The notes under the pieces: model-generated
Databases searched by the model: none
The model's input: the letters and a program-made list of their open reading frames with translations, nothing else
What the model was told of the DNA's origin: nothing
Shown: positions 1 through 4,528 of the stretch, one piece after another
How positions within the stretch are numbered: position 1 is the first letter of the stretch
Layout: each line of letters starts with the position of its first letter
Made by a program: the position numbers and the translations under genes
From: Pirellulaceae bacterium
GTDB taxonomy: Bacteria; Planctomycetota; Planctomycetia; Pirellulales; Pirellulaceae
DNA: 5,594 nucleotides
Assembly: GCA_013002105.1 (NCBI GenBank)
Contig: JABDKS010000997.1
Span: 1 to 5,594 of the forward strand
Direction: 5' to 3'

Positions 1-38
1 ACTGGGCTTGTGAGAGGCGGGGCTCGGAATGTCGAGTG

Positions 39-89
39 TCGCGATAACTGGGCTCGCGATGTCTGGTCTCGCGATAACTGGGCTCGCGA
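39..89. repeat. Direct repeat, two identical 21-nt copies at a 30-nt period
   Basis: Positions 39-59 and 69-89 are identical over 21 nt, with the core GATAACTGGGCTCGCGA flanked by TCGC, and are separated by 10 nt. The octamer ACTGGGCT recurs at 1, 47 and 77, so a more diverged copy may begin at the window edge. NruI-type TCGCGA palindromes form at the copy ends. The array lies downstream of the FKBP gene, and nothing recognisable is encoded here. Its full extent to the left is not visible. Confidence 0.8.
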
Positions 90-197
90 CTATTCGGCTT
101 GAGCAACCATCAGCATCGGCGACGGAGCGTTCACATCGATCCAGCGATCCGTACAAGGCGCGGATCCTTACCGGCGCAATCACGTCGATCCCAACTG

Positions 198-225
198 GCA
201 CTAACGGGTTCAGCCCCGTTAGTGC
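198..225. repeat. Perfect 11-bp inverted repeat (REP-like hairpin)
   Basis: Arms GCACTAACGGG (198-208) and CCCGTTAGTGC (215-225) are exact reverse complements around the 6-nt loop TTCAGC. The element begins 77 nt beyond the FKBP stop codon. No T-run follows on either strand, so it is not a classical intrinsic terminator. A dispersed REP-type palindrome or an mRNA 3'-end stabilising hairpin fits better. Whether it recurs elsewhere in the genome cannot be seen here. Confidence 0.7.
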
Positions 226-244
226 AACGCACCCTTCGGGCCGC

Positions 245-281
245 CAGCGGCTATTGAGGGCTGAGCCCATCTCCGCCGCTG
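245..281 (-). terminator. Possible terminator-like two-tier hairpin after the FKBP gene
   Basis: CAGCGGC (245-251) pairs with GCCGCTG (275-281). Inside this, GGGC (258-261) can pair with GCCC (265-268) around TGA. It starts about 20 nt after the FKBP stop on the minus strand, where a terminator would be expected. No U-tract follows, so the terminator call is weak. Confidence 0.35.
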
Positions 282-301
282 ACCGATGGATCAGACGGTA
301 C

Positions 302-1027
302 CTAGATGATCTCGAGCAACTCGACTTCAAATACCAACACCTCGTTGGGTCCAATCGCGCCGCGACTGCCGCGTTCGCCGTAGGCCAATTCAGATGGGAT
401 GTACAACATCCATTTGTCGCCGACCTTCATTTGCTTCAGCGCCATCTGCCAACCGGGGATGACATCGCCAACGCGAAATTCGGCCGGTGCGCCACGCTTG
501 ACGCTGCTGTCGAATACTTCGCCGTTGGTCAATTGCCCGGTGTAATGGACCTTTACCGTGTCAGACGCCGACGGTGAACCGCCTTTGCCAGACTTGATCA
601 CCTTGTACTGAACACCACCCTCGAGCGTTTCAACGCCCTCTTTCTTTGCGTTCTGCTTCAGCCACATGTCGCCCTTTTCTTTGTTCAATGCAGCTGCTTG
701 TTTGCGCTCGGCCATCATTTCTTCTTGGCGCTTGCGTAACAATTCTTCGATCTCTTCTTGAACTCCTTGGAGCTGCTTGTCATCGAGTGCTGGCTCGAGC
801 TTCTTTAATCCGTCGGTGACACCCGCGGCAAGCGAATCGACGTCAAAGTCGCCGGCTTGGAACCCTTGTTGTGCCATCTGCTGTCCGACAGACACACCCA
901 AGAAATAACCGATCGGATTCGCATCCGCTGCTTTTTTATTTGGCGTTTTGTCTTGGCCCATCGCCTGGTTTACCGTCAGAGAGAGAGAAACGAGGGCAAC
1001 ACCCACGCTGAAAATTCTTAAATACAT
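302..1027 (-). CDS. Secreted FKBP-type peptidyl-prolyl cis-trans isomerase (FkpA/Mip-like)
   Basis: The 241-residue protein is predicted to catalyse cis-trans isomerisation of X-Pro bonds during folding of exported proteins. Residues 1-24 look like a Sec signal peptide: a basic start, a hydrophobic core GVALVSLSL, and a likely cut after AMG. Residues about 37-125 match the FKBP N-terminal dimerisation region, ending in a long charged helix rich in Glu, Lys and Gln (about 85-120). Residues about 140-241 form the FKBP domain. The pocket residues expected from FKBP12 are present: Y162, F172-D173, F184, V189-I190, W193, Y216, I225 and F233. It should therefore be active. Length and layout are normal for FkpA/Mip proteins. 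The ATG at 1027 is preceded by a short TTAGG Shine-Dalgarno-like element. The gene stands alone, 416 nt from the kinase, and the product should act in the periplasm. Confidence 0.93.
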   Translation of the reverse strand: MYLRIFSVGVALVSLSLTVNQAMGQDKTPNKKAADANPIGYFLGVSVGQQMAQQGFQAGDFDVDSLAAGVTDGLKKLEPALDDKQLQGVQEEIEELLRKRQEEMMAERKQAAALNKEKGDMWLKQNAKKEGVETLEGGVQYKVIKSGKGGSPSASDTVKVHYTGQLTNGEVFDSSVKRGAPAEFRVGDVIPGWQMALKQMKVGDKWMLYIPSELAYGERGSRGAIGPNEVLVFEVELLEII

Positions 1028-1049
1028 GAACCTAAATTCCTAATGGGAA

Positions 1050-1073
1050 AGCATTCCTGATTCACGAAATGCT
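1050..1073 (-). promoter_or_regulatory. Leader hairpin upstream of the FKBP start
   Basis: On the minus strand AGCATTTC (1073-1066) can pair with GGAATGCT (1057-1050) around the 8-nt loop GTGAATCA. This gives an 8-bp stem with one G-U pair. It ends 22 nt before the FKBP ATG and would sit in the 5' leader if transcription starts upstream. It may be structural, an operator, or chance. Confidence 0.3.
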
Positions 1074-1370
1074 GGGGGGAGGTGATTCGTGGGGATCCGA
1101 CCGTAGCTCACAGCCTCCGGCGTTCTTCCCAGTTTTTTTGCGATTGGGGTAAGAATAGCAGTCGGTCAACATTAAGGCACCGCCCTGGATCCCATCCAGC
1201 CAAACACCGCTGCGTCACGACGACCCGCCAAGTGCGTTTTCACCCGGTAAAACATTGCCAATGCACTGTTTTGTGGTCTTTCGAACCACCGCAAATTCCA
1301 ACGATGCCTGCGGGGCCATTGCGACGACATTGGGCTCGACAGTTGACGCCCCACCCGCTCACACACAATT
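1074..1370. other. Non-coding gap between the kinase and FKBP genes
   Basis: Short reading frames exist on both strands (up to 96 codons), but none has a recognisable product or convincing start. A weak quasi-palindrome at 1236-1253 (GTTTT...AAAAC) and a small 5-bp inverted repeat at 1273-1289 (GTGGT...ACCAC) are visible. The FKBP promoter must lie in or near the low-coordinate side, but I could not pick a convincing -35/-10 pair. Confidence 0.6.
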
Positions 1371-1455
1371 GACACTCAGCCGCGGGCGACACTCGGCCAC
1401 GGGCGACACTCGGCCACGGGCGACACTCAGCCACGGGCGACACTCAGCCGCGGGC
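1371..1455. repeat. 17-nt tandem repeat, five copies, overlapping the kinase 3' end
   Basis: Five head-to-tail 17-nt units start at 1371, 1388, 1405, 1422 and 1439. The plus-strand forms are GACACTCAGCCGCGGGC (first and fifth), GACACTCGGCCACGGGC (second and third) and GACACTCAGCCACGGGC (fourth). Differences fall at only two positions. The unit at 1439-1455 overlaps the last codons and the TGA stop of the kinase gene. Because 17 is not a multiple of 3, the remaining copies could not extend that frame. This is a minisatellite-type array and probably variable in copy number. Confidence 0.92.
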
Positions 1456-2457
1456 GATCGCCGCGGCCGCCACCAATCCGATCAAGATCCCGACGACGAC
1501 CAGCACTCCCGTGACGTTGACCTCGGGCTGCAACGGAACTTGATGGCGTTGCTCGATTCGTTGCACCAGTCGCTCTCGTGCCGACTTGGTTTTTTCAGCG
1601 GATGCTTCGTCTGTCGCTGGTTCAACCGGATCGCCGCTGCGAGACTCGGCGATTCGCAGCATCGCAGCCTGGACCGCACGCGCATTGAAAGGTCGTTGAT
1701 CGGGGTCTTTTTCTAATAAGCTCCCAATGAGCACCTCCAATTCCTCAGGCACATCGCTCACGATCTCCCGAATGCTTGGCGGCGGAGCCGTCAAATGTTG
1801 ATCGAACAATTCCGTATAGTTGCCACCCGAAAACGGCTTCCGATTCGTTAGCATCTCGAACAGACAGCAACCCATCGAATACAAATCAGCTTTGCCACAA
1901 ACGGTCGATTCACCACGAATTTGCTCGGGCGCCATGTAGGCATGTGTGCCGACCATGAACCCATTCTTGGTCAGATCGTCTGCTGTCAAATCGCGCGCGA
2001 TTCCAAAATCACCCAGTTTCAGCTGGCCGTCGAGAGTCAAAAACAAATTGCCAGGCTTGAGATCGCGATGCACGACGCCATGATTGTGCGCACATTGCAG
2101 AGCGCTACAAAGCTGGATTGCTAAATCCACAACGACAGGCCAGGGCAGGGCACCGCCCGATTCGAGCAACATTTTGACCGTGCCGCCGTCGACCCGTTCC
2201 ATTGCGTAGTACAAAGTCGCATCATCAACACCACCGCCATAGAACGACACGATGTTGGGGTGCTGCAATCGCTCCAGCACCGACGTCTCACGCTTGAACC
2301 GAGCTCGGATCAACGGATCCTTGCCGGCCTGCAAATTCAGTTGCTTGATGGCGACCTGTTGTCCGCTTTTGGTATCCGTCCCCGCGAAAATGGTTCCGAC
2401 CGTGCCCGTCCCCAGCAGTTCACCAACCTCGAATCTGCCGAGCTGCCTGGCTGACAT
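1444..2457 (-). CDS. Hanks-type Ser/Thr protein kinase with a C-terminal membrane anchor
   Basis: The 337-residue protein is predicted to phosphorylate Ser/Thr on target proteins. The kinase domain spans about residues 8-270, and every key element is present: glycine loop GTGTVG (16-21), VAIK lysine K38, helix-C E57, HRDLKPGN with catalytic D132 and N137, DFG D150, APE (176-178), DLYSMG (191-196) and DPDQRPF with R255. It should be active. A charged linker (about 271-313) leads to one hydrophobic segment (about 315-334) ending in ARG, so it has a membrane anchor but no outside sensor domain. The reading frame is open 35 codons further upstream. I chose the ATG at 2457 because AGGGG (2467-2463) lies 5 nt before it and the kinase homology starts just after. 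It follows rplU by 126 nt on the same strand. Its substrate is unknown. Confidence 0.9.
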   Translation of the reverse strand: MSARQLGRFEVGELLGTGTVGTIFAGTDTKSGQQVAIKQLNLQAGKDPLIRARFKRETSVLERLQHPNIVSFYGGGVDDATLYYAMERVDGGTVKMLLESGGALPWPVVVDLAIQLCSALQCAHNHGVVHRDLKPGNLFLTLDGQLKLGDFGIARDLTADDLTKNGFMVGTHAYMAPEQIRGESTVCGKADLYSMGCCLFEMLTNRKPFSGGNYTELFDQHLTAPPPSIREIVSDVPEELEVLIGSLLEKDPDQRPFNARAVQAAMLRIAESRSGDPVEPATDEASAEKTKSARERLVQRIEQRHQVPLQPEVNVTGVLVVVGILIGLVAAAAIARG

Positions 2458-2462
2458 GACAT

Positions 2463-2467
2463 CCCCT
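2463..2467 (-). promoter_or_regulatory. Ribosome binding site that sets the kinase start
   Basis: The minus strand reads AGGGG at 2467-2463, five nucleotides before the ATG at 2457. The frame is open back to another ATG at 2562, but the sequence between (MATSPAHPEL...) is unlike kinase N-termini. The internal start is therefore preferred. Confidence 0.65.
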
Positions 2468-2500
2468 AGAGAGAAATTCCTCTGGCTGATCGATCGGGAG

Positions 2501-2527
2501 TGGGCATCTCCGGTGCAGCAATGCCCA
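2501..2527. other. 7-bp inverted repeat in the rplU-kinase gap
   Basis: TGGGCAT (2501-2507) and ATGCCCA (2521-2527) are exact reverse complements around a 13-nt loop. The element lies 44-70 nt upstream of the kinase ATG. It could be part of the kinase leader or an operator. No function can be assigned from sequence alone. Confidence 0.35.
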
Positions 2528-2554
2528 AGCACAAGCTCTGGATGGGCCGGTGAA

Positions 2555-2568
2555 GTCGCCAAAGCGAC
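2555..2568 (-). terminator. Weak hairpin just after rplU
   Basis: On the minus strand GTCGC and GCGAC flank the loop TTTG, 16-29 nt past the rplU stop. Two further terminal G-U pairs are possible. There is no clear U-run. It could partly terminate or attenuate transcription between rplU and the kinase, allowing read-through. Confidence 0.3.
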
Positions 2569-2583
2569 CCAAAGGGGAACAAA

Positions 2584-2898
2584 TTAGGTGCCCGCGATTT
2601 CTTCGATGCGTACACGCGTATGAAGCTGCCGGTGACCGATGCGAGATTTACTGTGTTTGCGTCGGCGAAACTTTTGGACGTAGATTTTCTTGTCCTGCTT
2701 CGGACCTAACACCGATGCCGTCACGCTGGCACCTGCGACGGTTGGCGCACCGAGTGTCATCCCACTGTCGCTGCTAACCGCCAAAACTCTTTCAAAAGTA
2801 ATGCTTTCACCGGCGGCTATGTCTCGGTAATCGACATCGACTTCCATTCCTGGTTCAACGCGATACTGGCGACCGCCGTCGACGATGATGGCATACAT
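2584..2898 (-). CDS. rplU: Large-subunit ribosomal protein L21 (bL21)
   Basis: The 104-residue product is a structural protein of the 50S subunit that binds 23S rRNA. It begins MYAIIVDGGRQYRV, the standard bL21 start, and carries the C-terminal bL21 signature at about residues 71-94 (IYVQKFRRRKHSKSRIGHRQ followed by LHT). Length matches the family (about 103). The frame stays open to an ATG 12 codons upstream (2934), but the ATG at 2898 fits the family N-terminus and has GAAAGAG about 9 nt before it. In most bacteria rplU is followed by rpmA (bL27). Here the next gene is a protein kinase, and no bL27 is present in the window. A 472-nt gap lies upstream, so rplU probably has its own promoter, although I could not define one with confidence. 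Confidence 0.96.
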   Translation of the reverse strand: MYAIIVDGGRQYRVEPGMEVDVDYRDIAAGESITFERVLAVSSDSGMTLGAPTVAGASVTASVLGPKQDKKIYVQKFRRRKHSKSRIGHRQLHTRVRIEEIAGT

Positions 2899-3044
2899 GA
2901 TCTGTGACTCTTTCAAGGTGTGATTTTTCTTCAAATCGAGCCGCGTAGTTTAGCGATTGGATATCGGGGCGAATAGGCCTAGAAACAGGTGTTTTTGCCT
3001 TCTTTGCCCGATTTGCCCGCCGGTAGGGCAGCCTTGGTTGCCTT

Positions 3045-3058
3045 TGTCGGTACCGACA
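3045..3058. promoter_or_regulatory. Perfect 14-bp palindrome upstream of rplU
   Basis: TGTCGGTACCGACA is its own reverse complement. It lies about 147 nt upstream of the rplU ATG, between that gene and the tandem array. Palindromes like this can be binding sites for dimeric regulators, but no regulator is suggested by the window. Confidence 0.3.
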
Positions 3059-3080
3059 CCCCGAATCGATCTCTTTCGTG

Positions 3081-3187
3081 CCAAAACAAGTGCCCCCGTG
3101 CCAAACCAGGTAGCCCAGTGGAAAAAGAGGTAACCCGGTGGAAAAACAGGTAGCCCGCTGGAAAAACAGGTAGCCCGCTGGAAAAAC
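3081..3187. repeat. 20-nt tandem repeat, five copies plus a partial sixth
   Basis: Units begin at 3081, 3101, 3121, 3141 and 3161, with a 7-nt partial copy at 3181. The last two full units are identical (GAAAAACAGGTAGCCCGCTG). Divergence grows towards lower coordinates: the first is CCAAAACAAGTGCCCCCGTG, and a CGTG remnant at 3077-3080 suggests a further decayed copy. The gradient suggests recent duplication at the 3180 end. On the minus strand each recent unit holds a CTGTTTTTC stretch. Confidence 0.92.
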
Positions 3188-3196
3188 TCAGCGGGC
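3173..3196 (-). terminator. Hairpin at the end of the 20-nt array
   Basis: GCCCGCTG (3173-3180), part of the last repeat unit, pairs exactly with CAGCGGGC (3189-3196) around an 8-nt loop. On the minus strand it is followed by TACCTGTTTTTC, so it could act as a weak, distant terminator for the crotonase gene (stop at 3371). The U-tract is offset by about six nucleotides, so the call is tentative. Confidence 0.4.
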
Positions 3197-3237
3197 CAGC
3201 TAGGTCGCTGTCGGCCTTGAGCCTCTTCAGGTTTCTT

Positions 3238-3290
3238 GTAGGCCAGGACGGGCCCCGGACGCGACTTTGCCAGGACAGGTCCTGGCCTAC
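3238..3290. repeat. Long 12-bp inverted repeat (REP-like)
   Basis: GTAGGCCAGGAC (3238-3249) and GTCCTGGCCTAC (3279-3290) are exact reverse complements. A second copy of GCCAGGAC (3269-3276) lies inside the loop and can compete for the right arm, giving two alternative folds. The outer edge is 80 nt beyond the crotonase stop codon. There is no T-run. It resembles a dispersed palindromic element or an mRNA 3'-end structure. Confidence 0.7.
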
Positions 3291-3370
3291 GAACTACGAA
3301 ATACGATCAGCCCACATCGATGATGCAATGCGATGGCCGCCGCGCAGCGCCAAATCGGTGATACCGGCCA

Positions 3371-4189
3371 TTATTGTGGCCATTGGGGTTCGCGACCGGC
3401 GACGAAGGCCCGAATTCCCTCGACAGCCGAGTCGGTCGAACAGGCCGTTGCACTGTCAGCGGCGCCGGCGGCCAACTGTGCCATCAACTGCTCGCCAATA
3501 CGTTCATTCAACAGTCGCTTGTTAGCCTGCAGTGCCTCACGTGGCCCATGTCCGCATTGCTGGGCCAGCTGATTGGCAGCCACCCAGATCTGATCGGATG
3601 GAACGGGCGGCCCGCAGATCCCCAATCGGTGTGCTTCGCTGGCATCGATTGCTTGGCCGCTGAGCACCAATCGCGACGCCGTGGCGCCACCACATCGAAA
3701 TGCCAGTAACGCGGCGGTCGCGCCACCAACCAGTCCATGCTGGACAGCGTTTGCCGACAACTGAGCCTGCTCCGAAACGACAATCATGTCACAGGCCAAC
3801 GCCAAGCCAAACCCGGCCCCGATCGCCGACCCATCGATCGCCGCAATCACCGGTTTAGGAAGGCGGAGCAGTTCCTCGAACATCTCGGTCAATTGTCGCC
3901 AAGTCAAATACCACTGACTGGCGGCATCCTGCTGCGGCAGTTCGCTGATCTCGGACAAGACCTGCATATCGACGCCCGAACAGAAATGCTGCCCCGCGCC
4001 GGTCAGCACAACCGCCTTGACCCGTTTCTCTTGATGAATGTCTGAAAACGCAGTCCGCAGGTCCTGCATGAGCGTCGGACTCAGCGCGTTATGGGTCTCG
4101 GCGCGGTCCATCGTAATCGTGGCGACCGATTGGTGAACTTTGACGTCAACGTGTTGCATGAGCGCGATCCGAGCGAGAGTAGACGACAT
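3371..4189 (-). CDS. Crotonase (enoyl-CoA hydratase/isomerase) family protein lacking the usual catalytic acids
   Basis: The 272-residue protein has the crotonase fold, which binds acyl-CoA and stabilises a thioester enolate. Family landmarks are VATITMDRAETHNALS (22-37), the first oxyanion-hole segment HFCSGVDM (68-75), the second GSAIGAGFGLALACD (120-134), and the C-terminal EGIRAFVAGREPQW (257-270). Aligned by eye to rat enoyl-CoA hydratase, catalytic Glu144 falls on G128 and Glu164 on A148. The Asp/Glu used by several isomerases falls on G156. Ordinary hydratase activity is therefore doubtful, and the substrate is unknown. The start is ambiguous: the ATG at 4159 (MQHVDVKV) gives a more typical N-terminus, and neither has a strong ribosome site. 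The gene is flanked by repeat-filled gaps and shows no operon with other fatty-acid genes. Confidence 0.85.
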   Translation of the reverse strand: MSSTLARIALMQHVDVKVHQSVATITMDRAETHNALSPTLMQDLRTAFSDIHQEKRVKAVVLTGAGQHFCSGVDMQVLSEISELPQQDAASQWYLTWRQLTEMFEELLRLPKPVIAAIDGSAIGAGFGLALACDMIVVSEQAQLSANAVQHGLVGGATAALLAFRCGGATASRLVLSGQAIDASEAHRLGICGPPVPSDQIWVAANQLAQQCGHGPREALQANKRLLNERIGEQLMAQLAAGAADSATACSTDSAVEGIRAFVAGREPQWPQ

Positions 4190-4222
4190 CTATCATGCCC
4201 GATGTTGCCCCAGCACGCCACG

Positions 4223-4255
4223 ATCACGTTCTCGTCGGTCGTGAACGAGCGTGAT
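4223..4255. promoter_or_regulatory. Bulged 10-bp inverted repeat upstream of the crotonase gene
   Basis: ATCACG-TT-CTCG (4223-4234) pairs with CGAGCGTGAT (4246-4255), leaving a TT bulge and an 11-nt loop. It is 34-66 nt upstream of the longer start at 4189, in the likely promoter/leader. It could be an operator or a leader hairpin. There is no direct evidence for either. Confidence 0.3.
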
Positions 4256-4339
4256 GAGGAGATGGTTTTCGTTGGACGTTGTTGGTAGCGAAAGTGGTCG
4301 ATGGCCTGAACGACCAGTCGATGATTCGATGGATTACTT

Positions 4340-4424
4340 GGTACGCCGGTTTCTTTGGTACACCGGTTTCTTTGGTACGCCGGTTCCCTTAGTACGCCGG
4401 TTCCCTAGGTACGCCGGTTCCGGG
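4340..4424. repeat. 17-nt tandem repeat, five copies
   Basis: Units start at 4340, 4357, 4374, 4391 and 4408. The first is GGTACGCCGGTTTCTTT and the second differs by one base (GGTACACCGG...). The third and fourth change TTTCTTT to TTCCCTT and TTCCCTA, and the fifth ends TTCCGGG. The GGTACGCCGGTT core is nearly invariant. The array lies between the terminator of the repeat-protein gene and the crotonase promoter region, and is non-coding. Confidence 0.92.
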
Positions 4425-4436
4425 TGGGGGGCGCAT

Positions 4437-4475
4437 AAAAAAAAGAGCCCCGAAGACTTGCGTCTTCGAGGCTCT
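4437..4475 (-). terminator. Intrinsic terminator of the repeat-protein gene
   Basis: On the minus strand AGAGCCTCGAAGAC pairs with GTCTTCGGGGCTCT over 14 bp (one G-U pair) around a GCAA tetraloop of the GNRA type. An uninterrupted run of eight Ts follows directly. The stem starts 53 nt after the stop codon at 4529. This is the only textbook rho-independent terminator in the window, and its U-tract lies on the minus strand only. Confidence 0.95.
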
Positions 4476-4528
4476 CACTATTTCCACATCTTCCTGACGT
4501 GTGGAGGGTTTACCTTATCTGCAAATGG

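Larger units (their letters stand above)
90..301. other. Non-coding gap downstream of the FKBP gene
   Basis: No supported gene lies between the left-hand repeat and the FKBP stop codon. The stretch holds two inverted repeats, annotated separately at 198-225 and 245-281. A plus-strand reading frame crosses it but continues antisense through the FKBP gene and has no recognisable product. Confidence 0.6.
2899..3370. other. Repeat-rich non-coding gap upstream of rplU
   Basis: No supported gene lies in this 472-nt stretch. It contains a 14-bp palindrome (3045-3058), a 20-nt tandem array (3081-3187), a terminator-like hairpin at the array end (3173-3196) and a long inverted repeat (3238-3290). The plus-strand frames over 3217-3709 continue antisense into the crotonase gene and are not credible. 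The promoter for rplU should lie in 2899-3080. Confidence 0.65.

Noticed and set aside
29..577. 182-codon plus-strand open frame at the left edge
   Set aside because: It runs antisense through the 3' part of the FKBP gene. Its first residues (SVAITGLA repeated) are simply the translated DNA direct repeat, and no family is recognisable.
1082..1443. Short frames of 67-96 codons on both strands in the kinase-FKBP gap
   Set aside because: None has a recognisable domain or a convincing ribosome site. The composition is that of intergenic DNA, and some frames just translate the 17-nt repeat.
2458..2562. 35-residue N-terminal extension of the kinase
   Set aside because: The frame is open, but the internal ATG at 2457 has a well-placed AGGGG site and directly precedes the conserved kinase region.
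3081..3187. CRISPR array
   Set aside because: The 20-nt units are directly adjacent with no unique spacers. The other arrays are likewise pure tandem or simple direct repeats, and no cas gene is present.
3217..3709. Plus-strand frames of 79-111 codons over the crotonase 3' end
   Set aside because: They are antisense shadows of the crotonase gene and include the inverted-repeat DNA. No protein family is evident.
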